DNA of 64,000 bases from Puccinia triticina. Its lineage: Eukaryota; Basidiomycota; Pucciniomycetes; Pucciniales; Pucciniaceae. This document shows, one piece after another, positions 30,941 through 41,401 of the stretch (position 1 is the first letter of the stretch; every line of letters starts with the position of its first letter). Location: assembly GCF_026914185.1 (NCBI RefSeq), contig NC_070560.1, forward strand, positions 6,005,501 to 6,069,500. The letters are read 5' to 3'. The translations under genes were made by a program, and so were the position numbers. Below the pieces are notes generated by a model. That model saw nothing but the letters and a program-made list of their open reading frames with translations. It did no database searches and had not been told where the DNA came from.

Positions 30941-31034
30941 TGTTGTGAATGCCTGCAGTTAATTTCTCCTTCCCACCCGCCTATTGACTCCATGATACTC
31001 CCAATGTGGAGTTTGTCTACCGCACTCCACTACA
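30941..31034 (-). repeat. 94-bp terminal repeat, right copy (possible 5' LTR)
   Basis: Partner of 24781-24874. The sequence between it and gag (30626-30940) holds no gene and should be the element leader. Confidence 0.5.
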
Positions 31035-31739
31035 CAATTGAGGCAAGACTGCCAATCAACATCCCCCGACGGGGCAATGCTAGCCTTCCACACAGGAGAC
31101 CTCCAAGCTCTGTTGGGCAAGGATTGCCGTTGATGAGCTGGAAAACTCATCAACTTGCAACATTGTTTCAAGATATTGCCGCCTCACCTTCCCAAGAAAG
31201 GGAGTCTGTACTTCCCACAACAAGACTACCGCGCAAACACACCTATGGTTCCACACCACCGCCCAACCACGGGCCCATGGTCATGCACACCCCACAGAAA
31301 TAAAATGTGTGAATACAACTTGACTTATTTGCTTGGGGAAACACCTCACGCACCCCGATTTGCCAGGCAGGCAACAAGCAAGTTGGTAAACCCCTCCTCA
31401 AGGATTCCCGACAGAATCTTGTTGTCTTATGTACCTCGCCAACTTGCCATGCAGTTTTATCGGCAATTTGGTACACCTGTCTCCCAGTTGGTACTAAGTC
31501 AATGTGTACCCACTTGACATGAATGATTCCTGCTTGGAAAGCAGATATGTGCAGCCAGCCCACCATTTGTACCGGTTATACATACAGATTTTCTGGGGAG
31601 TATTCCTGCTAGTTGGTAATGTGTTCCACGAGTCTTCCAAGATTTATGAAGCCTCTTGGTGATCTTGATGAGAGACCTAAAGTGGTGCTTTGCCCACCTA
31701 CCTGCTGGAAGGCAAAGGGACTGCTGAACCTCCTCGCGG
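31035..31739. other. Unannotated stretch
   Basis: Short frames only (for example one around 31155-31517), with no recognised domain. No repeat termini are identified. Confidence 0.3.
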
Positions 31740-32124
31740 CAGCGGTGGGTAGTTACAATAAGCTACAATAACCGCCGTTATCTGTGTAGCGTAACGCTTG
31801 CCATTACGCGTTAGCCTACTAGTAACAACCAGTTGTAACCCTGGGCCTGATTTTTTTGGTGTGTTACTTGTGTTACTAGTAGCTTAACGCGTTAACCACT
31901 GGTTAACGAGATAAAGAGGGGCAAATGGCCCCCTCTGGATCATATGTAGTCTAATATCTGCCCCTCCGTGCAGGCAGATATTGTAACGGATGTCAAATGT
32001 CAAACATCCTTGGTGTGTGATATTGTAACACACTTCCATTACGGTTAATGGTAACGGTAAAAAGAGAAAAACTATTACAATATTGGTAGGCTACCAATAA
32101 CCGTACCGTAACTACCCACCATTG
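31740..32124. mobile_element. hAT-like MITE
   Basis: The termini CAGCGGTGGGTAGTTAC and GTAACTACCCACCATTG are inverted repeats with two mismatches. The interior is rich in GTTAC/GTAAC repeats like the MITE in copia RNase H. No clear 8-bp duplication is seen, so the exact ends are approximate. Confidence 0.55.
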
Positions 32125-32250
32125 CTTGCAGGACAGCTTTCCTGTGTTGAGTTGTCTGTTGTCTGCTACCATAATGCATCACCACAGTATGGAGGGCTGT
32201 TGGATCAACCCATGAGCACTACCAACAAACCACCTAGCTGAAAGCCACAA

Positions 32251-32664
32251 GTGTCTGTAGCCTAGTTGGTAAAGGCAGCACTCTAGCAACAATGCATCTA
32301 TTACGCTACAGTTAGCGTGTAATACCCTAACTTAGTGGTTTTTTAGTGCCGCTACGCTAAACTAAATTGTAGCGGACGGACTATTACAATTACAGCTAAC
32401 TCAGATTGGACAAAAAAGTGCAATTTTTGCTACAAATTACAGCTAATTTAGCGTAGCAAGCCGCTAATTAGCTGTAATTCAGTGTTAGCGGTTTTTAGCG
32501 GGTTGGTATTACACTAAAAATTACAGCCCCAGATTATTAGCAACAAGCGCTACAATTTAGTTTTAGCAGCACTAATTACATTTAGCGTAATAGATGCATT
32601 GTTGACTCTAGTATGTGTCTCAGCATAGGTCATGAGGTTGTGAGTTTGACTCTCACCAGACACA
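32251..32664 (+). repeat. tRNA-like sequence split by a MITE
   Basis: Without the MITE and one target copy, about 89 nt remain. They have a perfect 7-bp acceptor stem (GTGTCTG/CAGACAC), a D-arm (GCCT-AGTTGGTAA-AGGC) carrying a perfect A box and a T-arm (GTGAG-TTTGACT-CTCAC). The anticodon arm is weak and the length resembles class II tRNAs, so it could be a degenerate tRNA gene or a tRNA-derived SINE head. Confidence 0.5.
32287..32604. mobile_element. MITE with 22-bp perfect inverted repeats
   Basis: It begins CAACAATGCATCTATTACGC and ends with the exact complement. ACTCTAG flanks both sides (32280-32286 and 32605-32611), close to a hAT-type duplication. The interior consists of repeated TTAGCG/CGCTAA words. 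No coding capacity. Confidence 0.75.
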
Positions 32665-33275
32665 TCTTCATTTTACAGTCTCTACATCCTGCTCAAGCAG
32701 GTATGATTTTGCGCTTTGCCCTCCTCAGGCTTGCAATGGGAAAGGTGAGGCTTGAGGTGTTCCAACTGGTTGGGAATGGTCTTTCTGCCCTGGGGAGGCT
32801 CACCAGGGGGTCAGAACCCCTATCTCCAAGCCAACACCAGGCTGGTTCCTACCAAATTGCCGTGGAGGACTCCTGCCCGGTGAGCGGGTGTAATTTTTTC
32901 ACCACACAATTTTTAACTTTTGTTATTGTTGTTGACCTCTGTGGAAAATCTGCAGGACTATTCAAGGATGGTCACAGATTTTTGTCACTTTTTGACCAGG
33001 CTACAGGGGTTTTATTTGGTGATGATTTCTATCTCACCCCATTTGCTACCTTGGAGTCTCTGGAAGGGTGGTTATCATCATGCAGCCAGCACATAAGCCG
33101 TAATTTTTCTAGGGGGGAGGTTCTACAACCAGCACCTTCCAGATTCATTGCCTCACCCAACATCAAAATTTTCTTTGAATTCTATTTAGCTCCTTCTGTT
33201 TTGTGCCCATTCTTTAATTTCTTGATTCCAAACCCAAATAAACAAGATATCAACACCCACCCATTCAGGCCATGA
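32613..33275 (+). CDS. Hypothetical open frame, unrecognised
   Basis: A 220-codon frame starts within the tRNA-like sequence, which argues against it being a real start. The later part (HRFLSLFDQATGVLFGDDFY ... LESLEGWLSSC) looks protein-like, so it may be a gene remnant or transposon-derived sequence. No family is recognised. The MITE lies just upstream. Treat as low confidence. Confidence 0.2.
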   Translation: MCLSIGHEVVSLTLTRHIFILQSLHPAQAGMILRFALLRLAMGKVRLEVFQLVGNGLSALGRLTRGSEPLSPSQHQAGSYQIAVEDSCPVSGCNFFTTQFLTFVIVVDLCGKSAGLFKDGHRFLSLFDQATGVLFGDDFYLTPFATLESLEGWLSSCSQHISRNFSRGEVLQPAPSRFIASPNIKIFFEFYLAPSVLCPFFNFLIPNPNKQDINTHPFRP

Positions 33276-33839
33276 TGTCCAATTTAACTCCAAAAACCTT
33301 GAAAATCCAGTCTTCCGGATGTAAACCAAAGATCTCAACACCCACATTCTAACCTATGCAACAACCACGCTTGGCGTGGCAGCCCATATATCCCTCCCTT
33401 GCGCGGTTCACACACTACATAGCTTTGGAATTGGCCTTCTCAACTGGTGGTGGCATTCTGGATGGGTATAGAAGTCAGCTTAATATAACCAGTCAGGTTG
33501 ACTAGAGTTGAAGTTGGAATCCTTGATCTTTGCTGAGCTCACAAGTGCTTGTTTGTGGGTCTGACCCAAGTCTGACCCGAGTCCAACCCAATGAAATCAT
33601 TAACCCGGCCCAACCCAACTGTTTTGAGTTGGTCCATTCCAAGAGTCCCACGGATCTTGGCCCATCCATTTGTGTTCGGGCCCTTGTCAGGCCAAGCAAA
33701 AATCGAGTGGGCTAGTTTGGGCCGGCCCAATTCTCAACCCTAATCCCTTTGATGACCACTTGGCCCACTTCCAAATTCCTGAACAAATCACTGATGTATG
33801 TAGTTGGTTTCATTTCAGGGGGTTCTCAAGCAGCAATTT
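33276..33839. other. Unannotated stretch
   Basis: Holds several short repeats around 33540-33740 with alternating CCCAA/TTGGG and GGCCC words that may be part of an old MITE. No gene is seen. Confidence 0.3.
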
Positions 33840-33977
33840 TCTTGAATATTACTTGGTTCAGTACAGACTTGCCGATGTCCTGTTGCGCTGGTAATTAAAT
33901 AGATTGATTTTTGTGAAGCTCTTGATGATTATACATAAAATTATATTCAAGTATTCTTCCGATGGGTACTATTTTAT

Positions 33978-35195
33978 TCAAGCTGTGCGTTCAACTTGAA
34001 AGGGCAAGAGAACATCCATCAAATGATCACTTGCCTTGTCCCACGATTGCTTCAAGTCCAGAAGGAAAGCCGACCATTGTCCGTCGGGTGGATCATGATT
34101 AATTTTGGCCAGGAGGGGAATAAGACACGAATCTAGAACGGTTAAGGCGGATTCCATGTCCTGTGGAAGGCTTTGGATTACAGAGCGGATGGAGTTTTGT
34201 TGATCAACTGGGATTACTCGACCTGAGCGGTCAGGAAAGCATGAGAGGCTGGACAGGTAGTAGAGCCGGAGCATCGAATCAGGGGTTTCGTGTAACTGCT
34301 TGATCGTCTCCGAGTTGAGTTCTAGGGTTGTATCCAATGTTGATATCCGTTTCTTCAAGAGGTTTTCTGAAGTTTTCCTGGTCAAGATCCTTGCTAGTTT
34401 GATCAGCGGTATGCCTGACTTGACTACTTTGCCAATCAATTCTGTTGTGGGGTTTGTCTCGTTATTCTCGTTAGGATCAGCGTCCGGTGTTCCTTGAATT
34501 GTGAGGTTGGTCCGCCAAGTGAATGTCTCTAGGGCTTCACCAAGTCTCAGGTATGCTTCGATCCATGCTCGGTGGATATTAACCCAGTCGGAGCTTTGGC
34601 CCCAGTTGATCGTTCTAGCGATTACCCCATTGCAATAAAATATAAACATCTGGATATCTGCTCTCAAACCCGATCCCTCCTTCAAAAGCGAATCATCTTC
34701 GATATGAGTATTTGCCCTAGCGCACCATAGGACAAATCTCGGAATTAGCTGGAGGAATAGCCGGTGATAGATCAAGCGTTCGACCAGACGCTGGATATTC
34801 TCGTGTAGATAGGAGCATCGAAAGACTTTCACTTTCTTTAGGCCCTGATCACGATTCTCGTCTGGTAGAGGTGCTTCTCGAGTGAGGGAGACAATGGCCG
34901 ATACAGTGCTCTCTAGAGTCTTGTCGAGATTTGATAGGATCTCGATTGTTTGATCGGTGACCGGCTTTGGGTTCTTCTTGGGATCGATTAGGTCGAGCGA
35001 TTTTAGAAGCAAGGTGAGCTGGTCCTTGATCGAAGGGAGAAGGATCGAATGCAGCTTCTCCCAGGTTTCGAGTTTTCCGCCCATGTCCTTGATGGTCAGA
35101 CCTGGATCTCTCTCGCCTGGCGAAAGATGGTCGGGCTCGAGGCTGTGCTTGTGGGCCAACTCCTGCAAAAACCCGATAACCGAGACTGAATACAT
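33978..35195 (-). CDS. Rust-lineage hypothetical protein, paralogue 1
   Basis: A 405-codon frame beginning MYSVSVIGFLQELAHKHSLE. It is predicted mostly alpha-helical, has no membrane segment and no signal peptide, and ends in a conserved block (LDSCLIPLLAKINHD, DLKQSWDKASDHL). Blocks such as LETWEKLHSILLPSIKDQL and FRCSYLHENIQRLVERLIYH resemble a large hypothetical family I associate with Puccinia; function is unknown. A near-identical paralogue is at 45808-47037, and similarity extends through flanks (about 33840-35390). A short upstream exon around 35280-35350 (MDVMEETPGDTETVEQ...) is conserved in both copies, but I could not find a convincing splice joining it. Confidence 0.65.
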   Translation of the reverse strand: MYSVSVIGFLQELAHKHSLEPDHLSPGERDPGLTIKDMGGKLETWEKLHSILLPSIKDQLTLLLKSLDLIDPKKNPKPVTDQTIEILSNLDKTLESTVSAIVSLTREAPLPDENRDQGLKKVKVFRCSYLHENIQRLVERLIYHRLFLQLIPRFVLWCARANTHIEDDSLLKEGSGLRADIQMFIFYCNGVIARTINWGQSSDWVNIHRAWIEAYLRLGEALETFTWRTNLTIQGTPDADPNENNETNPTTELIGKVVKSGIPLIKLARILTRKTSENLLKKRISTLDTTLELNSETIKQLHETPDSMLRLYYLSSLSCFPDRSGRVIPVDQQNSIRSVIQSLPQDMESALTVLDSCLIPLLAKINHDPPDGQWSAFLLDLKQSWDKASDHLMDVLLPFQVERTA

Positions 35196-35441
35196 CGTCG
35201 GAAGTGACTATCCATCTATCAGTTATGCGTCTGTGGGCTGTTTTTGGATGATGCTTTATTAATGGTTGGTGGACAAACTAAGTTCCTCTGTCCATTGAAA
35301 TTGTTCGACGGTTTCCGTATCGCCCGGCGTCTCCTCCATCACGTCCATCGTGGTTCGCGCTCTGTTCTCGTCCTGGGCGTGGACAACTTATTGGAACTAC
35401 CGTAGCGCAGCAAAGGCACTGCAGAAACTAACCCCTCGAGG

Positions 35442-35565
35442 CTCGGACAACTTTGTCCAACGAGCTGTCGGACACCCTTTGTCCGACGAGTTGTCGGACA
35501 CACTTTGTCTAACGAGCTGTCGGACACCCTTTGTCCGACGAGTTGTCGGACACCCTTTGTCCAAC
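35442..35565. repeat. 26-bp tandem repeat, four full units
   Basis: Units read GAG(C/T)TGTCGGACACCCTTTG plus TCCGAC or TCCAAC, and alternate GAGCTG/GAGTTG, giving a 52-bp higher-order unit. Each contains the inverted repeat GTCGGACA...TGTCCGAC. The duplicated copy of this locus near 47270 has only about one unit. Confidence 0.8.
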
Positions 35566-35618
35566 GAGTTCTGCTATTTGAGGCTGCCGAGCTGGCCGAA
35601 TAAAGTGTGTCCGGCAAC

Positions 35619-38472
35619 TTAGGGCTGGACCCCGCGGGGTACCCGAGAGCCTCCAGCCCTGCCGTGGTAATACCCGTCGGGAATATCCGAGGAAAAAAAC
35701 CAAGGGTGATGCTCCTGTGGAAATACCCGCGGATAACGGGTCGGGTACACGGGTACATGCGGGTATTTTCCCCGGCGGGTACCCGCGGATATGCCTGGTA
35801 ATTATCGGGTATACCCGCGGGTACCCGGCCTCTCTATCCAATTTCTGAAACGTTGGGCCGGCTACGTGGCAGATTAGCCACCGGCCTACAACTCCACAAT
35901 AGACCACATGGATGCAGAGACGGAATCAGCTGCCCCTCAACCCGCCCAACCCGCCCGCAAGTCATGGGTGTGGACTTATTTTCTGGACAAACCCGAGAAC
36001 AAAAAGCTCCACTGTACAGTGGTTTTGAAGAAAACTGGACAAGCCTGTAACGCTCCAATCACTCGTGACAAGACTGGAAGTACTAAGTCAATGATGGAGC
36101 ACCTACTCTGTAAACATCAGCTCATGGACCCGTCCAAGGTTGAGTCTTGATCCAGGGATATAGCTTCTATGTTCAAGCGCCAAAAGACTGAGCAAGGAAA
36201 TAAGGTACTGTTATTTTTTTTTATAACCCATTGTTGTGTTTAATCGAAATCAATTCAAATAGAAATTGATGGTGCTGCTCTTTATTATAAGTTCTTTTCG
36301 AATGGGTGTCTCACCTCAAACTCGTTGAAGAAAGCTATTGCCTACCTGATTGCCGATGCAGATCTACCGTTCTCATTTGTTGAGCGCGAGTCATTCCGGA
36401 ATGTCCTAGAGCTCTTGAACCCATTGGTACGAACTGGCCAGATGCTTTTTGGAAGGAAGACCATAGCGCTAGAGGTACATCATCTCTACGCTGCTCACTC
36501 TCAATACTTGAAAACATTTTTCAAAAGCTTCAAGCACATCGCATTTACACTCGATGCTTGGACTTCGCCAAACACAATGGCATTCATGGCGGTTACTGCT
36601 CATGCGATCAACTCAAAATGGGAACTTGTTGATGTTGCAGTTGCAATGCCGGTGATTCACGGTTAGTGGAAAAAAGAATCTACAATAGATGTGAAAGGTT
36701 TCTGTTCTGACTTCAACTTTCCTTGTAGGGGCACACACTGGAGCCAATTTTGCTGAAACATTTGTTGATATCCTAGAAACGTATGGGCTGATGGAAGCAA
36801 TAGTGAGCATCACCGCCGACAACGCATCCAACAACTTGACCTTAGCCACCAAAGTCGAACATGCTTTGGGTGGCCAGTTTGACGCATCTGAACAGCTCTT
36901 GGGCTGCATGGCTCACGTTATCAACCTCGCCGCCAAGGATGGACTGCGGGCCTTTGATTTGTTGGTGGACGAAAACCACACTGAAAAAGAAATTACGCTA
37001 GACGAAATGGATCATGAGTCTATCTCTGCTAGGACACCCAACGATAGCGGTATTGATCTCAAGACCGTTGTTGCTCGGATTCATGGGCTCACAACCTACG
37101 TTCGGGCTACACCGCAACGGCGAAAGCAGTTTCTAACATTATCTGAGGCGGCTGATACTCATAGCCAAAGGTCCAATGAACGTTCAAATGGATCTAGTAA
37201 CGCCCCCACGGTACCAGCCACCAAGAAGAAAGACACTGACGACACTAGGCTGCCCATCCTCGATGTAAAGACTCGTTGGAACTCAACCTACAAAATGCTT
37301 AATTGAGCTCTAGAGCTCAAAGAAACATTTAACATGTTTTGTCTTCGCCCAGAGGCTTCGAAGTATTCCCTCAACCCTACGGAGTGGGACAAAGTGGCTC
37401 AAATTGCCGAGTTCCTGAAGCCGTTGAATGAAGCTACACTTTTCCTTTGTTCAAACAAGTATCCAACCCTCAATATCTCAATTCCTTTCTACATATCGTT
37501 AATGAAAACACTCCTTGAAATTCGCACTCGGTACAACGCCACTCAGCTTTTGGAACCAGCCAAGCAGATGGTAATCAAACTCAAGAAGTACCTCGTCTCT
37601 GCATTGGAAAAACCTGCTCCGCTATGTGCCATGATACTTGATCCTCGTATCAAGATGGGCTACATAGAAAACAATCTATCATTCTTGTGCGACGGGCTTG
37701 GAATCAGACTCGATCCCGGTACTATTCTTTCTGATTTCAAATACCAGGCTCGGCTCTTCGATCGCAGTCCCGCAAAGTGTGGTACCAGCAAGGCACAACC
37801 AACTCCAGTTCAGTGTTCAATACTAGCAGATGTCTTTGGATCTTTACAGACAGCGAATGACCTCCAAACGGAAATCAATCAATATCTCAAGGAGGTCATC
37901 GAACCGGGGAACACGGAAGTTTTGGAATACTGGAAGCGCAAAAAAACGACTTACCCTTCGCTCTCAGGAATGGCAAAGTGCTTCCTTGCCATTCCTGCCA
38001 CCAGTGCGTCGTCTGAGCGAGTCTTTTCCAAATCAAAACACATCATCGGTCCTCAGCGTTCAAGTCTCGACCCACAGTCAGTCAAGCACCTCCTTTGTCT
38101 CAAGGAGTGGTATCGAACGGGACTTAGATCCGCTCGCTTACAACAAAGACGAGGTCACTGAAACCAACCAATAGTATACAATGATTCATTTCTCACTTCC
38201 AATACATGTCGTTCATTCCAATTCACTCTCATTCAGACATCTTCTTATTTAAAAGTTGCAATAAAAAATAAAAAAGACCTTTGAAATCAGTCTCAAGCAT
38301 ATGCTCCTGAGACCAAATACCTGTCGGTCCCCGTGAGATTGGCCGAGTGTCCCGACTTTTTTGCCTGAGGATACCCGACGGGTATTCCTTGAAAAAAACA
38401 CTGCCGTGCCCCAACCCGTCGGGTCGGATAGCCGGGTATACCCGGCGACCCCGTCCCCGGGGTCCAGCCCTA
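35619..38472 (+). mobile_element. hAT DNA transposon, nearly complete
   Basis: The inverted termini are TAGGGCTGGACCCCG (35620 on) and its complement ending CAGCCCTA (38472). CCGGCAAC (35611-35618) and CCGGCAAT (38473-38480) form an 8-bp duplication with one mismatch. Subterminal regions are full of CCGCGGGTA/TACCCG words that could be transposase sites. It encodes a BED-finger hAT transposase with two in-frame stops. Confidence 0.88.
35908..38161 (+). pseudogene. hAT transposase (BED finger, RNase H-like, dimerisation domain), two stops
   Basis: The N-terminal BED-type finger includes WTYFLDKPENKKLHC and a later CNAP...HLLCKH. The transposase core carries FTLDAWTSPNTMAFMAVTAH, then SITADNASNNLTLATKVEHA and CMAHVINLAAKDGL. 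The C-terminal hAT dimerisation block is YPSLSGMAKCFLAIPATSAS plus SERVFSKSKHI. Introns: a likely one around 36205-36262 (GTACTG...AATAG) and a clear one at 36662-36728 (GTTAGT...TGTAG, frame-consistent). TGA codons at 36148-36150 and 37303-37305 interrupt the frame, so it is inactive though otherwise well preserved. Confidence 0.88.
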
Positions 38473-38480
38473 CCGGCAAT

Positions 38481-39146
38481 TGCTTGTGTGAGGCTGTGTC
38501 TCTATAGTACCTAACTTAACAAAGTCCCTCTATTTGAGGGGGGACACTGTCCCGCCGGGACCCTGACTTCACCCAACGTCCAAGTTTGGGCTGACAGAAT
38601 CAGAACTATGTCTTTTTTCAAATGTTTCTGGCTTCACCCTTTCCCATTGGGCAGCAAAGGTTTGGGGGAACAAAAGATTCGCAAGATCAAGGAGAATCTC
38701 TCCAAATTTTTCTGAATTTTTCAAGGCCTTCAGAACCCCTCAGATCCATTTTTTGTGACTATCTGTGGTCCGCTTCATCCTATATTACAAAGTTCACACT
38801 GTACAGAATCCAAAACTCATGATGTTACAAGGGACATTGCAGATCAAGAAGACAGGTTGGGGATAGGTGGGTATAGTACATGGATAAAGAGGACTTTGGT
38901 CATCATGGAAATCCAAACAATAATGAAATTGGACAGGAAATGGATGGGTGAGAGCAGTTTTAAAAAAGTCCCCACCAAAAAACCAAATGCTGTCAGCCTG
39001 TAAGTCCGTTTAGCGCGTAACTCCCTCCCTCCAGTCAGCGCAATGCGTCCAGTGTTTTACCACTCCACCTGTAGGAGGGTGGGACTTAGTTAATTTAGCT
39101 ATAGTACCAGCTGGACACAAGAAATTTGGATTTCTTGGGATAAAGA
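38481..39146. other. Unannotated stretch
   Basis: No gene or repeat terminus recognised. A short GGGACACTGTCCC palindrome lies near 38540. Confidence 0.3.
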
Positions 39147-39154
39147 AATTGCAA

Positions 39155-39598
39155 ACACAGCCAATCCAAAAAAGCTTGGCTTCCTTGGAAGGAATTTCCA
39201 GCGGAAATTCCTTTTGGATTTGCCAACCTATGTGCATCCAACATCAAGGTTGGACACACGATATTCAGACTTGCAGGATGCCACAAACCAAGCTGTTTGA
39301 TAGCAAAACAAAACATGCCGGCCACTGGGACCGGCACTGTCCAACCTTGCAGCCGGCAGTAGAGGGGCATCCGGAGTAAAATCAGCTGAATCACTCAATT
39401 CTGAAATCAGAATGGAGAAAAAATAAAAGGAAGTGGCTTATTGGATTTACTTGGCTGCTGTATATGCAACCTGCATATAAGAATGAGGTGGGCATGAATA
39501 TACATATGTCCAACCTTGACAGCAATTATTGGCAAATCCAATACATAGTTTGGGTGGGAATTCCTCACAAGGAAGCCAAGCTTTTTTGGATTGGCTGT
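39155..39598. repeat. Long imperfect inverted repeat (foldback/MITE-like)
   Basis: CAGCCAATCCAAAAAAGCTT at 39155 pairs with its complement ending at 39598, continuing through GGCTTCCTT. Further inward, GGATTTGCCAA and CAAGGTTGGAC also recur in inverted form (39217-39250 and 39510-39543). The arms total over 100 bp around a 240-bp loop. No target-site duplication found. Confidence 0.55.
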
Positions 39599-39659
39599 AG
39601 GAAGAGAGGGAGAAGGAGAGAGTATATTGTGAGTTTGATTAATAACTGGCAATAGCGCA

Positions 39660-40980
39660 GGCAGGAATGCACAAACAGCTGAGCTCAGAGTGCATTTGGT
39701 GACATAAGCACTGAGGATGATGTCAGGAAAGCACAACAGAAAAAGCTTACAGAAAGTCGCATGCGCACAGAAAGTACGAATTCAATGTTATGCGGATTGC
39801 AGACCGTGGGATTTGGATTTGGATTGGGAGGCAGAACGGAGCAGACAAGTAGAGCTGGACTGCGGTGGACCAAATTTGGGGACTGATAGCAGTGGCGAGC
39901 CAGGGCAGCTGAAGTGGGTGGAACTGGTGAGAGGGGGCTGGGGAGAGGACATGGGAGGTCAAGCGTCGGAGAGGAGCAGAGCCTGGGAAAGTGAAGTGCG
40001 GAAATTGGGTGGAGATGACAGACTAGTGCAGGAAAGCATTGAATTGCAGGATTGGGTGGGAACAGAGGTCACTGAGGGTGGGCAGTTATCCAGATGAAAA
40101 TCTGTCTGCAAGTACTGACTGTAAAAAGCTGTAGAGATGTGCAATAGGATTTTTATTTCATCTTTGTGTTGCTTGATAGTCCTCCTAACATATATTCATT
40201 GTATTTACATGGCTCACTGGCTGCTTTTTAATCTTTAAATCTAGGTCAAAAATTCAGTTATCCGTAACCATTTGCTTGGATAACTAATTTTGGGTTTCTT
40301 TTCAGGAATAATTTTTTACAGAGGTAAAGCCTATGTCTCCAAATGTGATAGAATGATTCATTATAACCACATAAAGCTTTTTTTTTTATTTGAATTGCCA
40401 ATAAACAAAGATATAGGCCACCAGAATCTAACTTATAGATAGAATTAATGTATGACTTGTCAACGTAACTGCCCACCATCCTGGTGCGCATGGAGGAGGC
40501 TCAAGGTTTCTCTTCTCTTTTCAGAATCTTACTTACTACTCATCATTGTACTTACACTTACGGACATACTAGAGTATTGGAATAGTTTTCCATGACCCTT
40601 ATTTTACAACTGCGGAATTGTGCTTGCGGAGTGCAGAGTTTCACCACTATGTTGACCGTGAGAGAATTCAAAGATCTAGAAGATTTTTTCTCATTAGAAT
40701 TTTTGTCTATGTAAATGGCTGAGGAGGATAACAACTGTGATAGTTAATAGAAGGAAAGGAGCTGTTACCTAGAAGCAGGCAAGTGGCCTCTTTAGTAAGA
40801 TTGAGATTAATTTCACAGTTAGTGAGCTGGATAAGAGGTATATTTTCTTATCAGCCTTAATCTTTCTCCCTTGGAACTCTAGTAAGATTTCTTACTTAGT
40901 TGGAACGACTTTGTTGCTCTTAATTGACCTGGGAGCCAAGAAATTGCAACAGCAGTGATCCAGCAATGTGTTCTGCATTA
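39660..40980. other. Unannotated stretch, AT-rich in its second half
   Basis: Only short frames. A CGTAACTGCCCACCATC sequence at 40464-40480 resembles the end of the hAT-type MITE at 25940, so a truncated relative may be present. No gene supported. Confidence 0.3.
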
Positions 40981-40988
40981 ACAGAGCC

Positions 40989-41393
40989 AACAATGGGAGG
41001 TTACGTTATCTGTAACAAAAAGTAACGGATAACGTAACTGAATTGGTGCCGTCATTGTTGTGCTAACATCAGCGTTGTTTTAGTTACGTTTTTTTTGTTT
41101 TTTTTATGTTTTATTATACCCGTTACGTTCTCCCCCGCAATCTGGAGAGGATGACGTGCGGATGACACAGGTTTTTTTCCCATTTTACGGTGCCTTTACG
41201 CCAGATAACGCGGTTAGCACGTTATCAGCGTTATTTTTTGCAGCATCAAGGCGGAAAGTCCCCTCCGTTACATTATCCAAACAAACGCAGGAACATTTCA
41301 CCAGATAACAATAGCACATTATCTGGTAACGGTGGGAAGTTACGTTACAAAAATACCACTGGATAATGTAACATAAGTAACTTCCCATTGTTG
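40989..41393. mobile_element. hAT-type MITE with perfect 8-bp duplication
   Basis: The termini AACAATGGGAGGTTACGTTA and TAAGTAACTTCCCATTGTTG are imperfect inverted repeats. ACAGAGCC flanks both sides exactly (40981-40988 and 41394-41401). Interior words GTTACGTTAT and GATAACG recur. No coding capacity. Confidence 0.8.
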
Positions 41394-41401
41394 ACAGAGC
41401 C

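Larger units (their letters stand above)
24781..31034 (-). mobile_element. Degenerate Ty1/copia retrotransposon with nested insertions
   Basis: Gag, protease, integrase, RT and RNase H pieces run on the minus strand in the copia order (integrase before RT). Near-identical 94-bp direct repeats (24781-24874 and 30941-31034) bracket the coding region. They start TGTTGTG and end CTACA on the plus strand, so they may be unusually short LTRs. I found neither a target-site duplication nor a clear primer-binding site, so the boundaries are tentative. A 636-bp MITE interrupts RNase H and a 657-bp solo LTR interrupts integrase. Many frameshifts show that it is dead. Confidence 0.7.

Noticed and set aside
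35339..35758. Repetitive minus-strand frame (VGQRVSD...)
   Set aside because: It is only the 26-bp tandem repeat translated; 26 is not a multiple of three and the peptide changes by frame.
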